Shown here: piece after piece, positions 25,336 through 33,879 of the stretch
Layout of the letters: each line of letters starts with the position of its first letter
Position numbering within the stretch: the stretch's first letter is position 1
Source of the DNA: an uncultured Bacteroides sp.
Lineage (GTDB): Bacteria; Bacteroidota; Bacteroidia; Bacteroidales; Bacteroidaceae
Assembly: GCA_902492205.1 (NCBI GenBank)
Contig: CABUKU010000016.1
Span: 6,700 to 70,699, forward strand
DNA: 64,000 nt
Direction of reading: 5' to 3'
The notes under the pieces: model-generated
Databases searched by the model: none
Told to the model about the DNA's origin: nothing
Seen by the model: the letters and a program-made list of their open reading frames with translations, nothing else
Translations under genes and position numbers: made by a program

Positions 25336-26535
25336 ATGAAAGTTTTAGTACTTAATTGTGGTAGCTCATCTATCAAATACAAATTATTTGAGATGAATAC
25401 GAAAGAAGTCCTTGCACAAGGCGGAATTGAAAAAATCGGTTTGAAAGGCTCTTTCTTGAAATTGACTTTACCTAACGGAGAAAAGAAGATTCTTGAAAAA
25501 GATATTCCGGAACATACTGTTGGCGTAGAATTCATATTAAATACTTTGACTAGCCCTGAATATGGTGCTATCAAATCTTTGGATGAAATTGAAGCGGTAG
25601 GTCACCGCATGGTACATGGTGGCGAACGTTTCAGCAAGTCTGTGAAATTGGATAAAGAAGTGTTGGATGCGTTTGCTGCATGCAATGACTTGGCTCCGCT
25701 TCACAATCCTGCAAACTTAAAAGGTGTAAACGCTGTTTCCGCTATTCTTCCTGATGTTCCTCAGGTAGGAGTATTTGATACTGCATTTCATCAGACTATG
25801 CCTGATTATGCATACATGTATGCAATTCCTTACGAATTGTATGAAAAATATGGTGTACGTCGTTATGGTTTCCACGGAACTTCCCATCGCTATGTTTCTC
25901 AACGTGTGTGTGATTTCTTGGGTATTAAGCCTGAAGGAACTAAAATCATTACTTGCCATATTGGTAACGGTGGTTCTATCTCTGCAATTAAAAATGGTAA
26001 ATGCGTAGATACCAGCATGGGGCTTACTCCATTGGAAGGTCTTGTAATGGGTACTCGTAGTGGTGATATAGATGCAGGTGCGGTTACATTCATCATGGAA
26101 AAAGAAGGTTTGACTCCGACAGGCGTTTCTAACCTTTTGAATAAAAAGAGCGGTGTACTTGGTGTTTCCGGAGTTTCAAGCGATATGCGCGAATTGGATG
26201 CTGCAAGCAAAGCAGGTAATCCGAGAGCACAGTTGGCAGAAAAAATGTATTTCTATCGCATTAAAAAATATATCGGTGAATACGCTGCTGCTTTGGGTGG
26301 TGTTGATGTAATAGTCTTTACCGGTGGTGTAGGTGAGAATCAATGGGAATGTCGTGCGGCCGCTTGTGAAGGATTGGAATTTATGGGCATTAAGCTTGAT
26401 GATGCTGTTAATGCAAAAGTTCGTGGTGAAGAAGCTGTTATTTCGGCTGCCGATTCAAAAGTAAAAGTAGTTGTTGTTCCTACTGATGAGGAATTGATGA
26501 TTGCTTCCGATACAATGAATATAGTAAAAGCATAA
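25336..26535 (+). CDS. ackA: acetate kinase
   Basis: Transfers the phosphoryl group of acetyl phosphate to ADP. The start at 25336 gives MKVLVLNCGSSSIKYKLFEM, the standard N terminus; the longer frame reads back into pta. The 399-residue protein has the ASKHA motifs HRMVHGGERF, GFHGTSHRYVSQR, ITCHIGNGGSI, MGTRSGDIDAG and VFTGGVGENQWECR. It is the second gene of pta-ackA and is followed by a terminator hairpin. Confidence 0.97.
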   Translation: MKVLVLNCGSSSIKYKLFEMNTKEVLAQGGIEKIGLKGSFLKLTLPNGEKKILEKDIPEHTVGVEFILNTLTSPEYGAIKSLDEIEAVGHRMVHGGERFSKSVKLDKEVLDAFAACNDLAPLHNPANLKGVNAVSAILPDVPQVGVFDTAFHQTMPDYAYMYAIPYELYEKYGVRRYGFHGTSHRYVSQRVCDFLGIKPEGTKIITCHIGNGGSISAIKNGKCVDTSMGLTPLEGLVMGTRSGDIDAGAVTFIMEKEGLTPTGVSNLLNKKSGVLGVSGVSSDMRELDAASKAGNPRAQLAEKMYFYRIKKYIGEYAAALGGVDVIVFTGGVGENQWECRAAACEGLEFMGIKLDDAVNAKVRGEEAVISAADSKVKVVVVPTDEELMIASDTMNIVKA

Positions 26536-26565
26536 AAATTGGCGATGTTTTTAGGGGGGATAATG

Positions 26566-26597
26566 GGGGATGCATCCGGTAACACGGTTGCATCCCC
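26566..26597. terminator. terminator between ackA and the DUF6582-like gene
   Basis: GGGGATGCA (26566-26574) pairs with TGCATCCCC (26589-26597), with an inner CCG/CGG pair. A T-rich run follows on the + strand. It serves ackA and possibly the convergent gene. Confidence 0.8.
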
Positions 26598-26607
26598 TTC
26601 TCTTTTT

Positions 26608-26856
26608 TTATTTTTCTGCCCATTCAAGTATAGTTGGGCTTTGCACGTTTACTCCGAATAAATGAGCTTTAGCTAAGATGTTTCTTGCCAGCTGTGCTTT
26701 ATACTCTTCCGGTGCATAACGGAAATAAGCTTCTGCGGCTCTGACGTGGGCTGCATCGGGTATTGGGAATTCCCGCAATTCGGGTATTCCGAACTCGGAA
26801 GTATCCAGCTCTTTACGATCTTTTGTTGATAATCTGTCTGAATTCATATTTTTCAT
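26608..26856 (-). CDS. small DUF6582-like protein
   Basis: An 82-residue soluble protein beginning MKNMNSDRLSTKDRKELDTSEFG; the frame is open 10 codons further upstream. The pattern of a helical N terminus, then IPDAAHVRAAEAYFRYAPEE and AQLARNILAKAHLFGV resembles the DUF6582 domain found in small bacterial proteins and phage structural proteins. No function is known. It is a single gene, convergent with ackA, with array F upstream of it. Confidence 0.7.
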   Translation of the reverse strand: MKNMNSDRLSTKDRKELDTSEFGIPELREFPIPDAAHVRAAEAYFRYAPEEYKAQLARNILAKAHLFGVNVQSPTILEWAEK

Positions 26857-26941
26857 TAAGTTGTAAATAAGGAGGTTATTAATCACTTTCTATTCACAAC
26901 AAAATGAGTTGTTTAAGGTTTACTTGACAGCTCTATTTTTC

Positions 26942-27027
26942 AAACGTCAAGTCGTTTGTTACAATCGACTTGATGTTTGTTCATAAACAACCTGTTGTTT
27001 TTTATAAATGACCTGTCGTTTGTAAAG
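26942..27027. repeat. four-unit array, 21-22-bp period (array F, GTTT class)
   Basis: The word GTTTGT or GTTTTT recurs at 26954, 26975, 26997 and 27018, in each case preceded by CTTGA/CCTGT-type bases. The last unit (ATGACCTGTCGTTTGTAAAG) is nearly identical to ATGACCTGTTGTTTGTACTT at 63776-63795. The first pair of units also forms an inverted repeat (CAAGTCG / CGACTTG). It lies between the lpxH stop and the DUF6582-like start. Confidence 0.75.
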
Positions 27028-27062
27028 TTCCGTTAAGACGGTTTGTATGGATGAATAAAACC

Positions 27063-27830
27063 TTACTTTTCAGCCGATTCTCCTTCTATGAAGTTATCCA
27101 ATACGAGGTTTTCTCCGTCGAATACCGCATAAGAGAATTGATTGATCCAATCTCCTAAAATTAATATGCGGGAAGAACGGCTTAACATCAAATCAAGTAA
27201 AATGTGGCGATGACCGTAGATGAAGAAATTAATATCGGGATGGGTTTTCAGGTATTCTTTACTATAAAGAACCAAATACTCCTTATCTTCTCCCATATAT
27301 TCCGGTTCATTTCCATTCATTCGCTTTTGGCGGCTGTGCTTTGCCCATCTTAAGCCCATTTCCAAACTCCAACGGGGATGTAAGTTTGAGAATAAGGTAC
27401 GTAAAGTTGTGCTGTGGAAGCAAGCTCTCAGAAATTTGAAAGAAGTATCCGGATCTCCTAAACCGTCACCATGCGCCAAGTAGAATTCTTTTCCGTAGAT
27501 TTCGGTGGTGAGTGGCTGTCGATGGATAATCATTCCGCATTCTTTGGAGAAGTAATCGGTACACCACAAGTCATGATTACCTATAAAGAAGTGTACTTCT
27601 ACGCCCATATCCGTTAATTCGGATATTTTTCCAAGAAAACGGGTGAATCCTCTCGGTACAACAGTTTTATATTCGTACCAGAAGTCGAACATATCTCCGA
27701 GCAAGTAAATCGCAGATGCCTCATATTTGATGCTATCCAAGAAGTTTACCAACCGGCGTTCGTGTGTCCGTTCGTGTTCTATGGCTCGCGAACCGAGATG
27801 TGCGTCAGATAGGAAATAGACTTTCTTCAT
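27063..27830 (-). CDS. lpxH: UDP-2,3-diacylglucosamine diphosphatase
   Basis: Calcineurin-like phosphoesterase that hydrolyses UDP-2,3-diacylglucosamine to lipid X in lipid A synthesis, at the inner-membrane face. All metal-binding motifs are visible: SDAHLGSR (7-14), GDMFDFW (45-51), GNHDLW (81-86), AHGDG and the C-terminal GHRH. The 255-residue length is typical of the Bacteroidetes enzyme. It follows the MIP18 gene by 18 bp, so the two are probably cotranscribed. Confidence 0.92.
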   Translation of the reverse strand: MKKVYFLSDAHLGSRAIEHERTHERRLVNFLDSIKYEASAIYLLGDMFDFWYEYKTVVPRGFTRFLGKISELTDMGVEVHFFIGNHDLWCTDYFSKECGMIIHRQPLTTEIYGKEFYLAHGDGLGDPDTSFKFLRACFHSTTLRTLFSNLHPRWSLEMGLRWAKHSRQKRMNGNEPEYMGEDKEYLVLYSKEYLKTHPDINFFIYGHRHILLDLMLSRSSRILILGDWINQFSYAVFDGENLVLDNFIEGESAEK

Positions 27831-27848
27831 AAGCTGTTTTCTGTTCTG

Positions 27849-28163
27849 TTACAGGAATCCGAGTTCCAGTTTCGCTTCTTCACTCATCATGTCTTTGTCC
27901 CATTCGGGTTCAAAAACCAGATTAATGGTAGCGGAGTTTACACCTTCCACGGATTCAACTTTTTGACGGACATCCTCAACAATGAAATCGGCAGCCGGAC
28001 AATTCGGGGCTGTGAGTGTCATGTCGATAGAAACGTTCCCGTCATCTTCAACGTCAATCTTATATATCAAACCAAGATCATATATGTTCACCGGAATTTC
28101 AGGATCATATACAGTCTTAAGCATTTCCACTATTTTTTCTTCTGTTTCAAAACGTGTTGCCAT
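27849..28163 (-). CDS. MIP18/DUF59-family Fe-S assembly protein
   Basis: A 104-residue protein of the SufT/MIP18 family. The family hallmark VYDPEIPVNIYDLGLIYKI (residues about 17-35) and the MTLTAPNCPAADFI segment with its conserved Cys are present. Relatives act in iron-sulfur cluster maturation. It is the first gene of a pair with lpxH, with its -7 box at 28190-28197. Confidence 0.9.
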   Translation of the reverse strand: MATRFETEEKIVEMLKTVYDPEIPVNIYDLGLIYKIDVEDDGNVSIDMTLTAPNCPAADFIVEDVRQKVESVEGVNSATINLVFEPEWDKDMMSEEAKLELGFL

Positions 28164-28189
28164 ACATTCATGTTTTTACTACTTGTTCA

Positions 28190-28197
28190 CAAAGATA
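28190..28197 (-). promoter_or_regulatory. -7 box (TATCTTTG) for MIP18-lpxH
   Basis: An exact consensus match on the minus strand, 26 bp upstream of the MIP18 start. Confidence 0.55.
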
Positions 28198-28208
28198 ATA
28201 TAAATCTT

Positions 28209-28904
28209 TTATAGTTTGCATTCGTCAGAGTAACTATAAAATGTTCCGTCGCAAACAATAACATGGTCTGAAACACAAATGTTCATCATTTGGGCAGCCT
28301 GTTTCACTTGTTCGGTCAGCCGGTTATCGTGTGTGCTGGGCTGTACATTCCCCGACGGATGATTGTGACAAAGAATAATCTGGGTAGCCCGTTGTAAGAG
28401 TGCTTCCCTTAATATACTGCGTACATCGACTGATGTTTCATTGATGCCTCCGCTGCTCATTTTTACTTTATCTATGATTTTGCAGGCGGGATTGAGTAGC
28501 AATATCCAGAACTCTTCGGTGGGAAGGTCACAGAGTATAGGGTGAAATAGCTTATAAACATCGGTGGAGCAGGAAATCATTTTTCGTTCCGTAATCTCTT
28601 CCGATTTTCTTCTTTTGCCTAATTCCGATGCAGCCATAATGGTAATGGCTTTTGCATTGCCTATGCCTTTGAACCGGCATAACTCATCTACCGATTGCTT
28701 TCCTAATGTGCTTAGACTGTTGCCACATGAAGCCAATACCCTTTGCATCAGTTCCACGGCAGTTTCTTCCGTGTTGCCGCTTCCTATCAGAATAGCCAAC
28801 AGCTCTGCATTAGTGAGGGCATCGATCCCTTTTTCAAGCATCTTCTCGCGTGGTCTGTCGGTTTCCGCCCACTCATTGATGCAGAGCTTGTGTTTATTTT
28901 CCAT
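28209..28904 (-). CDS. radC: RadC-family JAB-domain protein
   Basis: A 231-residue RadC/YicR protein. An N-terminal helix-hairpin-helix region (LAILIGSGNTEETAVELM, CRFKGIGNAKAI) is followed by the MPN/JAB metalloprotease-like domain with the motif HNHPSGNVQPSTHD (near 180-193) and an upstream Glu in TEEFWILLL. Despite the name, a DNA-repair role is not established for the family. It starts 20 bp after the GH84 stop and no separate promoter is evident, so it may be read from the GH84 transcript. Confidence 0.92.
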   Translation of the reverse strand: MENKHKLCINEWAETDRPREKMLEKGIDALTNAELLAILIGSGNTEETAVELMQRVLASCGNSLSTLGKQSVDELCRFKGIGNAKAITIMAASELGKRRKSEEITERKMISCSTDVYKLFHPILCDLPTEEFWILLLNPACKIIDKVKMSSGGINETSVDVRSILREALLQRATQIILCHNHPSGNVQPSTHDNRLTEQVKQAAQMMNICVSDHVIVCDGTFYSYSDECKL

Positions 28905-28924
28905 ATTGGAGTAACAGCCTTTAT

Positions 28925-31480
28925 TTATTCGGAAATGATTTCAAATATTTCCACATCTCCTTCAATCTTTATATCGGTAGCGCCTTTGGCAACATCTGCT
29001 TTGAGGAAAGGAGAGTCGATGGTTGTTTCCGATAATAATGTCCCGTCTGCTGCCAACTGTTTTAGTTTCGCAACTTTTCCTGACGGACAGAGTTTTAGAA
29101 GCATGGTGTAGCTTTTAATATTTTCAGGGATTCCGAATGAAAGAACACTCTTATTAATGAATGAAGTGCCCGGATTTTTGTCAAATGCATAGAGTACTTC
29201 CTTCATGTTTTCTGCTTCGATGCGGAATCCGAGCTTCTCTGCTTTAACCGGGTTAACATCAAATGAACGAACTGCTGCCCAGCTTGTTTTAGGAGATTCG
29301 AGTTTTTTCAGCCTGATATATCTGGCCTCTATGGGTTCTCCGTTCCAATTGATTATGTATTGTTTTTGAAGGCTGTCCGTGAGTGCTGTCCATGTTTTGC
29401 CGTTTGCTGAATATTCAAGTATGGCGTGGTCAAAATAGTCCACATCATCTGTCGAGTTTCTTCCTTGAAGAATGGCTATTTCGGAAACATTTCTTATACA
29501 TCCGAGGTCGGCTCCGATCCAGTCACCTGTTTTTTGTGAGTTTCCCGATGTGTAGAATGTGGTGGAATCATTGTCGAACATTAGTTTGCTCTGTGTAGTT
29601 CCGAGGTTATTGAATGTGCCTATTCCTTTATAAGATGACGGTATTTCTCCGGTAAGTTTCGTGTAGAATGCGGATAGCATATCATCCATTGCATTCTCAT
29701 AGAACGGTTGAAGTTTCATAGTGCCGGACTTGTGGGCTTCATAAGCCTTTCTGTCTTCTTCACTCATCAAGTTCTCTACATACATTGTCCAGAATTCAGC
29801 ATTACCGGCTGTTTGGGTGCGTTTAATGATTTCAAGGGCTCTTTTTCCTCTAGTACCAAGCTTGCCAAATTCTTTGAGCCACGGACGTAGTTCTCCGAGG
29901 AGTGCCTTGTTGGTGCATCCTTTTTCCATAATGGCAGGAACTTTTTCTATTTTTTCAAACTCTTTCAGAAGCGCGTTGAATTGTTCTTCTGTGTAGTTCC
30001 CGATTCTGAATGTCTCGGTTTCCCATGACTCGGCTCTGCGGTAGCCTGTCTCTGTGTCACATGAGTGGATTGCGAAAGTTCTGTAAGCGTCTTTCACTTC
30101 GGGCGTAAGTTCGGCGAGACCTCTTTCCCAATTATCAATGGGATTATATTCCGCAATGTTCCATGTATAGTCTGCAACTCCGTAAAGTGCCAGTTTGGAT
30201 GCTTCCCCATGTTCCATCGGATTACTTGCAAATCCACAAAAATCATTGGCTGTCAGGGTGGTTTCCAAACCATAAACAGGACCTTGCATAATGATGTGGC
30301 GTGCATAATCGGTAACCGGGTAGTTCCACCAGTAAAATGCTGGTCTTTTGATTCTGGAATTAACCCAGTCTAAAGTTTCTTTTGTAAGGTCGCTGCACAC
30401 TACATCTCCTGTCCAAAATACTTTAACAGAAGGATCGAGCGTTTTTCCGTAGATGCTGAGGCTTCCCTGTGGTGTGGGATCTGCCCAAAGCTTGGAATAG
30501 TCGGTGGGACATACAACCAAAGAGGCTACATCTCCTTTGGCTTTCACAAAGTCTTCATTCAACTTGTTTAAAAGTTCGGTTTGCTTCACGGGATTTGTTC
30601 CCTCGCCCGAAATATCATCAAAGAAGATTGCGAATGAGCGTACTCCGAGCTTGTACATCATCTCAAATTTGTTTACGAGGTTGTTATAATCTTCTTCGTT
30701 CCATTTGATGTCTTGTCCCGGGTGGATGGCCCACACGAAATCTACTCTGTTCCGGTTACAAGCCTCTACCAGTTCTTTAATATTCTTTGCTTCTTTTTCC
30801 GGATATGGAAGCCGCCAGTTAGGGCAACTATGGTAAGGATCGTCTTTGGGGCCATAAAGATAGCTGTTCATTTTAAACTTGCCGTAGAAGTCGATGAGTG
30901 ACATCCTTACTTCGTGTGACCAAGGTGTGCCGTAAAATCCTTCAACTACTCCTCTGTAAGGAATGTTCGGATAGTCATTAATTTCCACGTATGGAAGTTT
31001 ACCTTCGGCAGCGACCGGGCTTCCGACAATCTGTTTAAGTGTTTGAATGCCATAAAAAGCTCCTCTTTCATCATATCCGGTAATGGATATTCCTTTCTTG
31101 TTTATACTCAGCATGTATGCGCCTGACAGGTCTTTTACTCCGAGTTTGGCAGCCTCCTTCGAGCCGAAGTCTATGGTAAGTTTCACTCCTTTTTTACCAA
31201 TGGATATGAATCCGAGATCTTCTGAAAATCTTTTCCGGTTGTCTTTCACGCGTATTCCCTCGGAAATGTCGAGTTTACCGCCTTCACTGACAATGAGGCT
31301 GTGTGGGGTGGGATTGATGATTATCCCTTTATGGTCCAAGGCTTTTCCCGATACCATTTGAACATCCTGTGACTCCGATCTCTGTGTTGCTAAATCAAAA
31401 TCGCTTTCTTGTGCAGAGAGATTTCCGCAAACGAGAAATCCGGCGATTAATGTTGCCAGTAGCTTTTTATTGTTTTTCAT
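28925..31480 (-). CDS. GH84 beta-N-acetylglucosaminidase with C-terminal discoidin-like module
   Basis: Secreted glycosidase of the O-GlcNAcase/hyaluronidase family, removing beta-GlcNAc from host glycans. The signal peptide ends near LSAQ (23). An N-terminal GH20b-like alpha/beta domain (about 50-170) is followed by the GH84 barrel (from YRGVVEGFYGTPWS near 175) with the paired catalytic aspartates D288-D289 in FAIFFDDISGEGTN. A helical domain (about 490-600) and a C-terminal F5/8-type C-like region (about 610-740) plus a further beta region complete the 851 residues. A shorter paralogue is at 57546-59435. Confidence 0.93.
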   Translation of the reverse strand: MKNNKKLLATLIAGFLVCGNLSAQESDFDLATQRSESQDVQMVSGKALDHKGIIINPTPHSLIVSEGGKLDISEGIRVKDNRKRFSEDLGFISIGKKGVKLTIDFGSKEAAKLGVKDLSGAYMLSINKKGISITGYDERGAFYGIQTLKQIVGSPVAAEGKLPYVEINDYPNIPYRGVVEGFYGTPWSHEVRMSLIDFYGKFKMNSYLYGPKDDPYHSCPNWRLPYPEKEAKNIKELVEACNRNRVDFVWAIHPGQDIKWNEEDYNNLVNKFEMMYKLGVRSFAIFFDDISGEGTNPVKQTELLNKLNEDFVKAKGDVASLVVCPTDYSKLWADPTPQGSLSIYGKTLDPSVKVFWTGDVVCSDLTKETLDWVNSRIKRPAFYWWNYPVTDYARHIIMQGPVYGLETTLTANDFCGFASNPMEHGEASKLALYGVADYTWNIAEYNPIDNWERGLAELTPEVKDAYRTFAIHSCDTETGYRRAESWETETFRIGNYTEEQFNALLKEFEKIEKVPAIMEKGCTNKALLGELRPWLKEFGKLGTRGKRALEIIKRTQTAGNAEFWTMYVENLMSEEDRKAYEAHKSGTMKLQPFYENAMDDMLSAFYTKLTGEIPSSYKGIGTFNNLGTTQSKLMFDNDSTTFYTSGNSQKTGDWIGADLGCIRNVSEIAILQGRNSTDDVDYFDHAILEYSANGKTWTALTDSLQKQYIINWNGEPIEARYIRLKKLESPKTSWAAVRSFDVNPVKAEKLGFRIEAENMKEVLYAFDKNPGTSFINKSVLSFGIPENIKSYTMLLKLCPSGKVAKLKQLAADGTLLSETTIDSPFLKADVAKGATDIKIEGDVEIFEIISE

Positions 31481-31504
31481 TTTTAAAGAGTTGGTATTAT
31501 TCTA

Positions 31505-31512
31505 CAAATGTA
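31505..31512 (-). promoter_or_regulatory. -7 box (TACATTTG) for the GH84 gene at 28925
   Basis: An exact TAnnTTTG match on the minus strand, 24 bp upstream of the start. Confidence 0.6.
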
Positions 31513-31776
31513 ACATTTTAATTTATTTTCTTATTAATATCTGCCGAAACTCTGAATAAAGTATCGAAAATAAGGTTGTTGTATCTCCGTTGGGAACTGA
31601 TTATTTTATATAGATTATAAGGGGTAAATTACAAATTTGTCATTTCGGTGAGAATCAATTACTTCCCTTTTCTTAACACGCCCATATGACGTATAAAGGG
31701 GGGTGCACGAAAAGTTGTGACATGAAACGTCCTGTTGTTTTGCGCAAATTTGTCATAGGTCTTGCATAATCTATGG

Positions 31777-31864
31777 TGAGACGGTGTACACTGATTGTCT
31801 TGTTAGTGTACACTGACTTGTCGGTTAGTGTACACTGTCCCAGCAGTCAGTGTACACTGTCAGG
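31777..31864. repeat. four-unit GTGTACAC array, 22-bp period (array B)
   Basis: The palindrome GTGTACAC begins at 31784, 31806, 31828 and 31850, exactly 22 bp apart. Each copy is extended to (A)GTGTACACTG, with variable bases between (for example ACTTGTCGGTT). The same core occurs in array E at 63641-63728. Confidence 0.92.
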
Positions 31865-31963
31865 CTAAGATGTGCCGACGTTTTTCTTTAGTTGTCCTGA
31901 CGAAAATATTAATTGTCTCGTTTGGTATGGATAGTTTACGGCTTGAATGAAATAAACTACCTG

Positions 31964-32953
31964 TTATTTGTAGAAATTTTTATTGAAAGCGGAAAATTCA
32001 TCCTTGCCGAGTACTGCTCTTTGCCACCATGCGCGGAGAAAACCGGTTCCGTAACCGATTAGCTGGATGAATGAAGCAGCAATGGAGATAAGACCTATCT
32101 TCATACTCTTGTTTTGCAAGCTCGAATCAATAAAGATGAGCAGACAGAATAGCAGGAGAGGAGCAAGCCCGAAGATTGTAAAGGCGCAACCTATCAGCAA
32201 AAGGAATACTCCCACGGTGAAAATTGCAGGGAGCAGATGCACCAATTTCAATGATTCCGGATATTTTTTGTATAGATTGATGCGTGCAATGCCAGAATTG
32301 TGTACTTGTTTAAAGAACTTCTTCAAGTCCGTGCGCCTTTTGTGGTAAACCCATGCACCGGGAAACAGGCGGCAGGCGTAACCACCTTTAAAAATGCGTA
32401 TGCTGAAATCAATATCTTCGCCAAAGCGCATTTTCGAGAATCCTCCCAAAGCCCGGTACGTTTCTCTCCTCACTCCCATATTGAAACTGCGGGGATAGAA
32501 CTTATCCATTTTCTTCTTACCACCCCGTATGCCTCCCGTGGTGAAGAAAGAAGTCATGGCATAGTTGATAGCTTTTTGCATGTTGGTGAAAGAGAAATGT
32601 GCCCTGTCGGGACCTCCGAAAGCATCGGCAGGAGAGTCTGCCAATTCCTTTTCAACAGCTTCGAAATAGCCTTCGGGAATAATGCAGTCCGAATCGAGTA
32701 TGATTAGATAATCGCCCTTGCTTTTTTCCGCACCGAAGTTACGTGTCTGCCCCGGACCGGAATTAGGCTTTGTGAAATAATGTACATCCAGCTTACCTGC
32801 GTATTTCCCGGTAACTTCTTTGCAGGGTACGGAAGAACCATCTTCTATGACAAGAACTTCAAAGCTTTTATAACTCTGACGGGTTAGGCTATCAAGTAAT
32901 TCGTCCACTTCGTCGGGACGATTATAAACCGGAATGATTACTGAATAGAACAT
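31964..32953 (-). CDS. family 2 glycosyltransferase with C-terminal membrane segments
   Basis: A 329-residue GT-A glycosyltransferase. MFYSVIIPVYNRPDEVDELLDSL starts the fold; LDSDCIIP is the DxD-type metal site (near 95) and FGEDIDFSIRIFKGG carries the ED catalytic region. The C-terminal 80 residues hold about two membrane helices (LLPAIFTVGVFLLLIGCAFTIFGLAPLLLF). It is probably a membrane-bound enzyme of polysaccharide or glycolipid synthesis; donor and acceptor are unknown. The start at 32953 is preferred because the longer frame crosses the promoter at 32979-32986. Confidence 0.88.
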   Translation of the reverse strand: MFYSVIIPVYNRPDEVDELLDSLTRQSYKSFEVLVIEDGSSVPCKEVTGKYAGKLDVHYFTKPNSGPGQTRNFGAEKSKGDYLIILDSDCIIPEGYFEAVEKELADSPADAFGGPDRAHFSFTNMQKAINYAMTSFFTTGGIRGGKKKMDKFYPRSFNMGVRRETYRALGGFSKMRFGEDIDFSIRIFKGGYACRLFPGAWVYHKRRTDLKKFFKQVHNSGIARINLYKKYPESLKLVHLLPAIFTVGVFLLLIGCAFTIFGLAPLLLFCLLIFIDSSLQNKSMKIGLISIAASFIQLIGYGTGFLRAWWQRAVLGKDEFSAFNKNFYK

Positions 32954-32978
32954 GGATTTGTGCGTTATTTCTTTGTGG

Positions 32979-32986
32979 CAAAGATA
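32979..32986 (-). promoter_or_regulatory. -7 box (TATCTTTG) for the glycosyltransferase
   Basis: An exact consensus match on the minus strand, 25 bp upstream of the start at 32953; divergent from the + strand box at 33029-33036. Confidence 0.6.
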
Positions 32987-33028
32987 AAGAATAAAACTAA
33001 AAGAGTAAGAACCCGTTGGTAATTTGTT

Positions 33029-33036
33029 ATCTTTGT
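33029..33036 (+). promoter_or_regulatory. -7 box (TATCTTTG) for the DUF5131 gene
   Basis: An exact consensus match 23 bp upstream of the ATG at 33060. Confidence 0.6.
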
Positions 33037-33059
33037 TCCTGCTAAAAGATATAATTAGG

Positions 33060-33800
33060 ATGACTTTAAACGCTATCGAACCTAAATCAAAGATGTGGAA
33101 CTTGTGGCATGGTTGCCATAAGTTAAGCGCAGGGTGCAAACATTGCTACGTCTATCGTGGCGATTCAAAACGGGGCATTGATAGCGGTGTAATTACCAAA
33201 ACAAAGAATTTTGACCTTCCTGTGCAAAAGAAACGTAACGGTGAATATAAGATTCCTTCGGGTTCATTGGTTTATACCTGCTTTACTTCCGATTTCTTTT
33301 TGGAGGAGGCGGATGAGTGGCGCAAAGAAGCATGGGAGATGATACGGACTCGCAATGATTTACGATTTATGATGATTACCAAACGCATCGACCGTTTGCA
33401 TGAATCTTTGCCGGATGATTGGGGTGATGGATATGAGCATGTAATTATCTGTTGCACTGTTGAGAATCAGGAGAGAGCCGATTACCGTTTGCCTATCTAC
33501 AAGGAGGCTCCGATTAAACACAAGATTATTATTTGTGAACCGATTTTGGAACGGATTGATCTAAGTAAATACAATATCGGTTCATGGGTTGAACAAGTGG
33601 TTGTCGGTGGAGAGTCGGGCTATGAAGTCCGCCCGTGTAATTTTGAGTGGGTTATGGAACTGCATAACTTATGTGCGGAACAAAGAGTTTCGTTTTGGTT
33701 CAAACAAACCGGATCCAAATTCATCAAAGACGGCAAGTTGTATAATGTTAACCGTATGTTGCAGCATTCCCAGGCTCGAAAAGCCGGGATAAATATCTAA
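33060..33800 (+). CDS. DUF5131 (phage Gp37/Gp68-like) radical-SAM-like protein
   Basis: A 246-residue protein with a cysteine cluster at the N terminus, WHGCHKLSAGCKHCYVYR (near 17-34), where a C-x7-C-x2-C-Y pattern resembles a radical-SAM 4Fe-4S site. The middle has FTSDFFLEEADEWR and MITKRIDRL, both typical of the DUF5131 family, which is also found in phages as Gp37/Gp68. The reaction is unknown. The start at 33060 is supported by the -7 box just upstream of it. It is a single gene, divergent from the glycosyltransferase. Confidence 0.83.
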   Translation: MTLNAIEPKSKMWNLWHGCHKLSAGCKHCYVYRGDSKRGIDSGVITKTKNFDLPVQKKRNGEYKIPSGSLVYTCFTSDFFLEEADEWRKEAWEMIRTRNDLRFMMITKRIDRLHESLPDDWGDGYEHVIICCTVENQERADYRLPIYKEAPIKHKIIICEPILERIDLSKYNIGSWVEQVVVGGESGYEVRPCNFEWVMELHNLCAEQRVSFWFKQTGSKFIKDGKLYNVNRMLQHSQARKAGINI

Positions 33801-33818
33801 TCTCTTTAATTCATCCAC

Positions 33819-33848
33819 TTTGGTTCAACAATTAATTTAGTATCTTTG
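33819..33848 (+). promoter_or_regulatory. promoter of the choloylglycine-hydrolase-family gene
   Basis: TTTG at 33819-33822 and TATCTTTG at 33841-33848, 18 bp apart; the ATG follows at 33880. Confidence 0.65.
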
Positions 33849-33879
33849 TTAGAGTGAGATATTCAAAATTAATTGGCTT

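Larger units (their letters stand above)
31481..31963. other. intergenic region with promoter and array B
   Basis: A 483-bp spacer between GH84 and the upstream glycosyltransferase gene, both on the minus strand. It holds the GH84 -7 box (31505-31512), an AT-rich tract, array B (31777-31864), and loosely related CCTGTTGTTTT-like words on both sides of the array (about 31730 and 31875-31970). No ORF with coding character is seen. Confidence 0.7.

Noticed and set aside
31777..31864. The arrays as simple rho-independent terminators
   Set aside because: They lack consistent T-runs, contain several weak palindromes rather than one strong stem, and several lie next to separate well-formed terminators (43543-43579, 54165-54197, 63419-63472).
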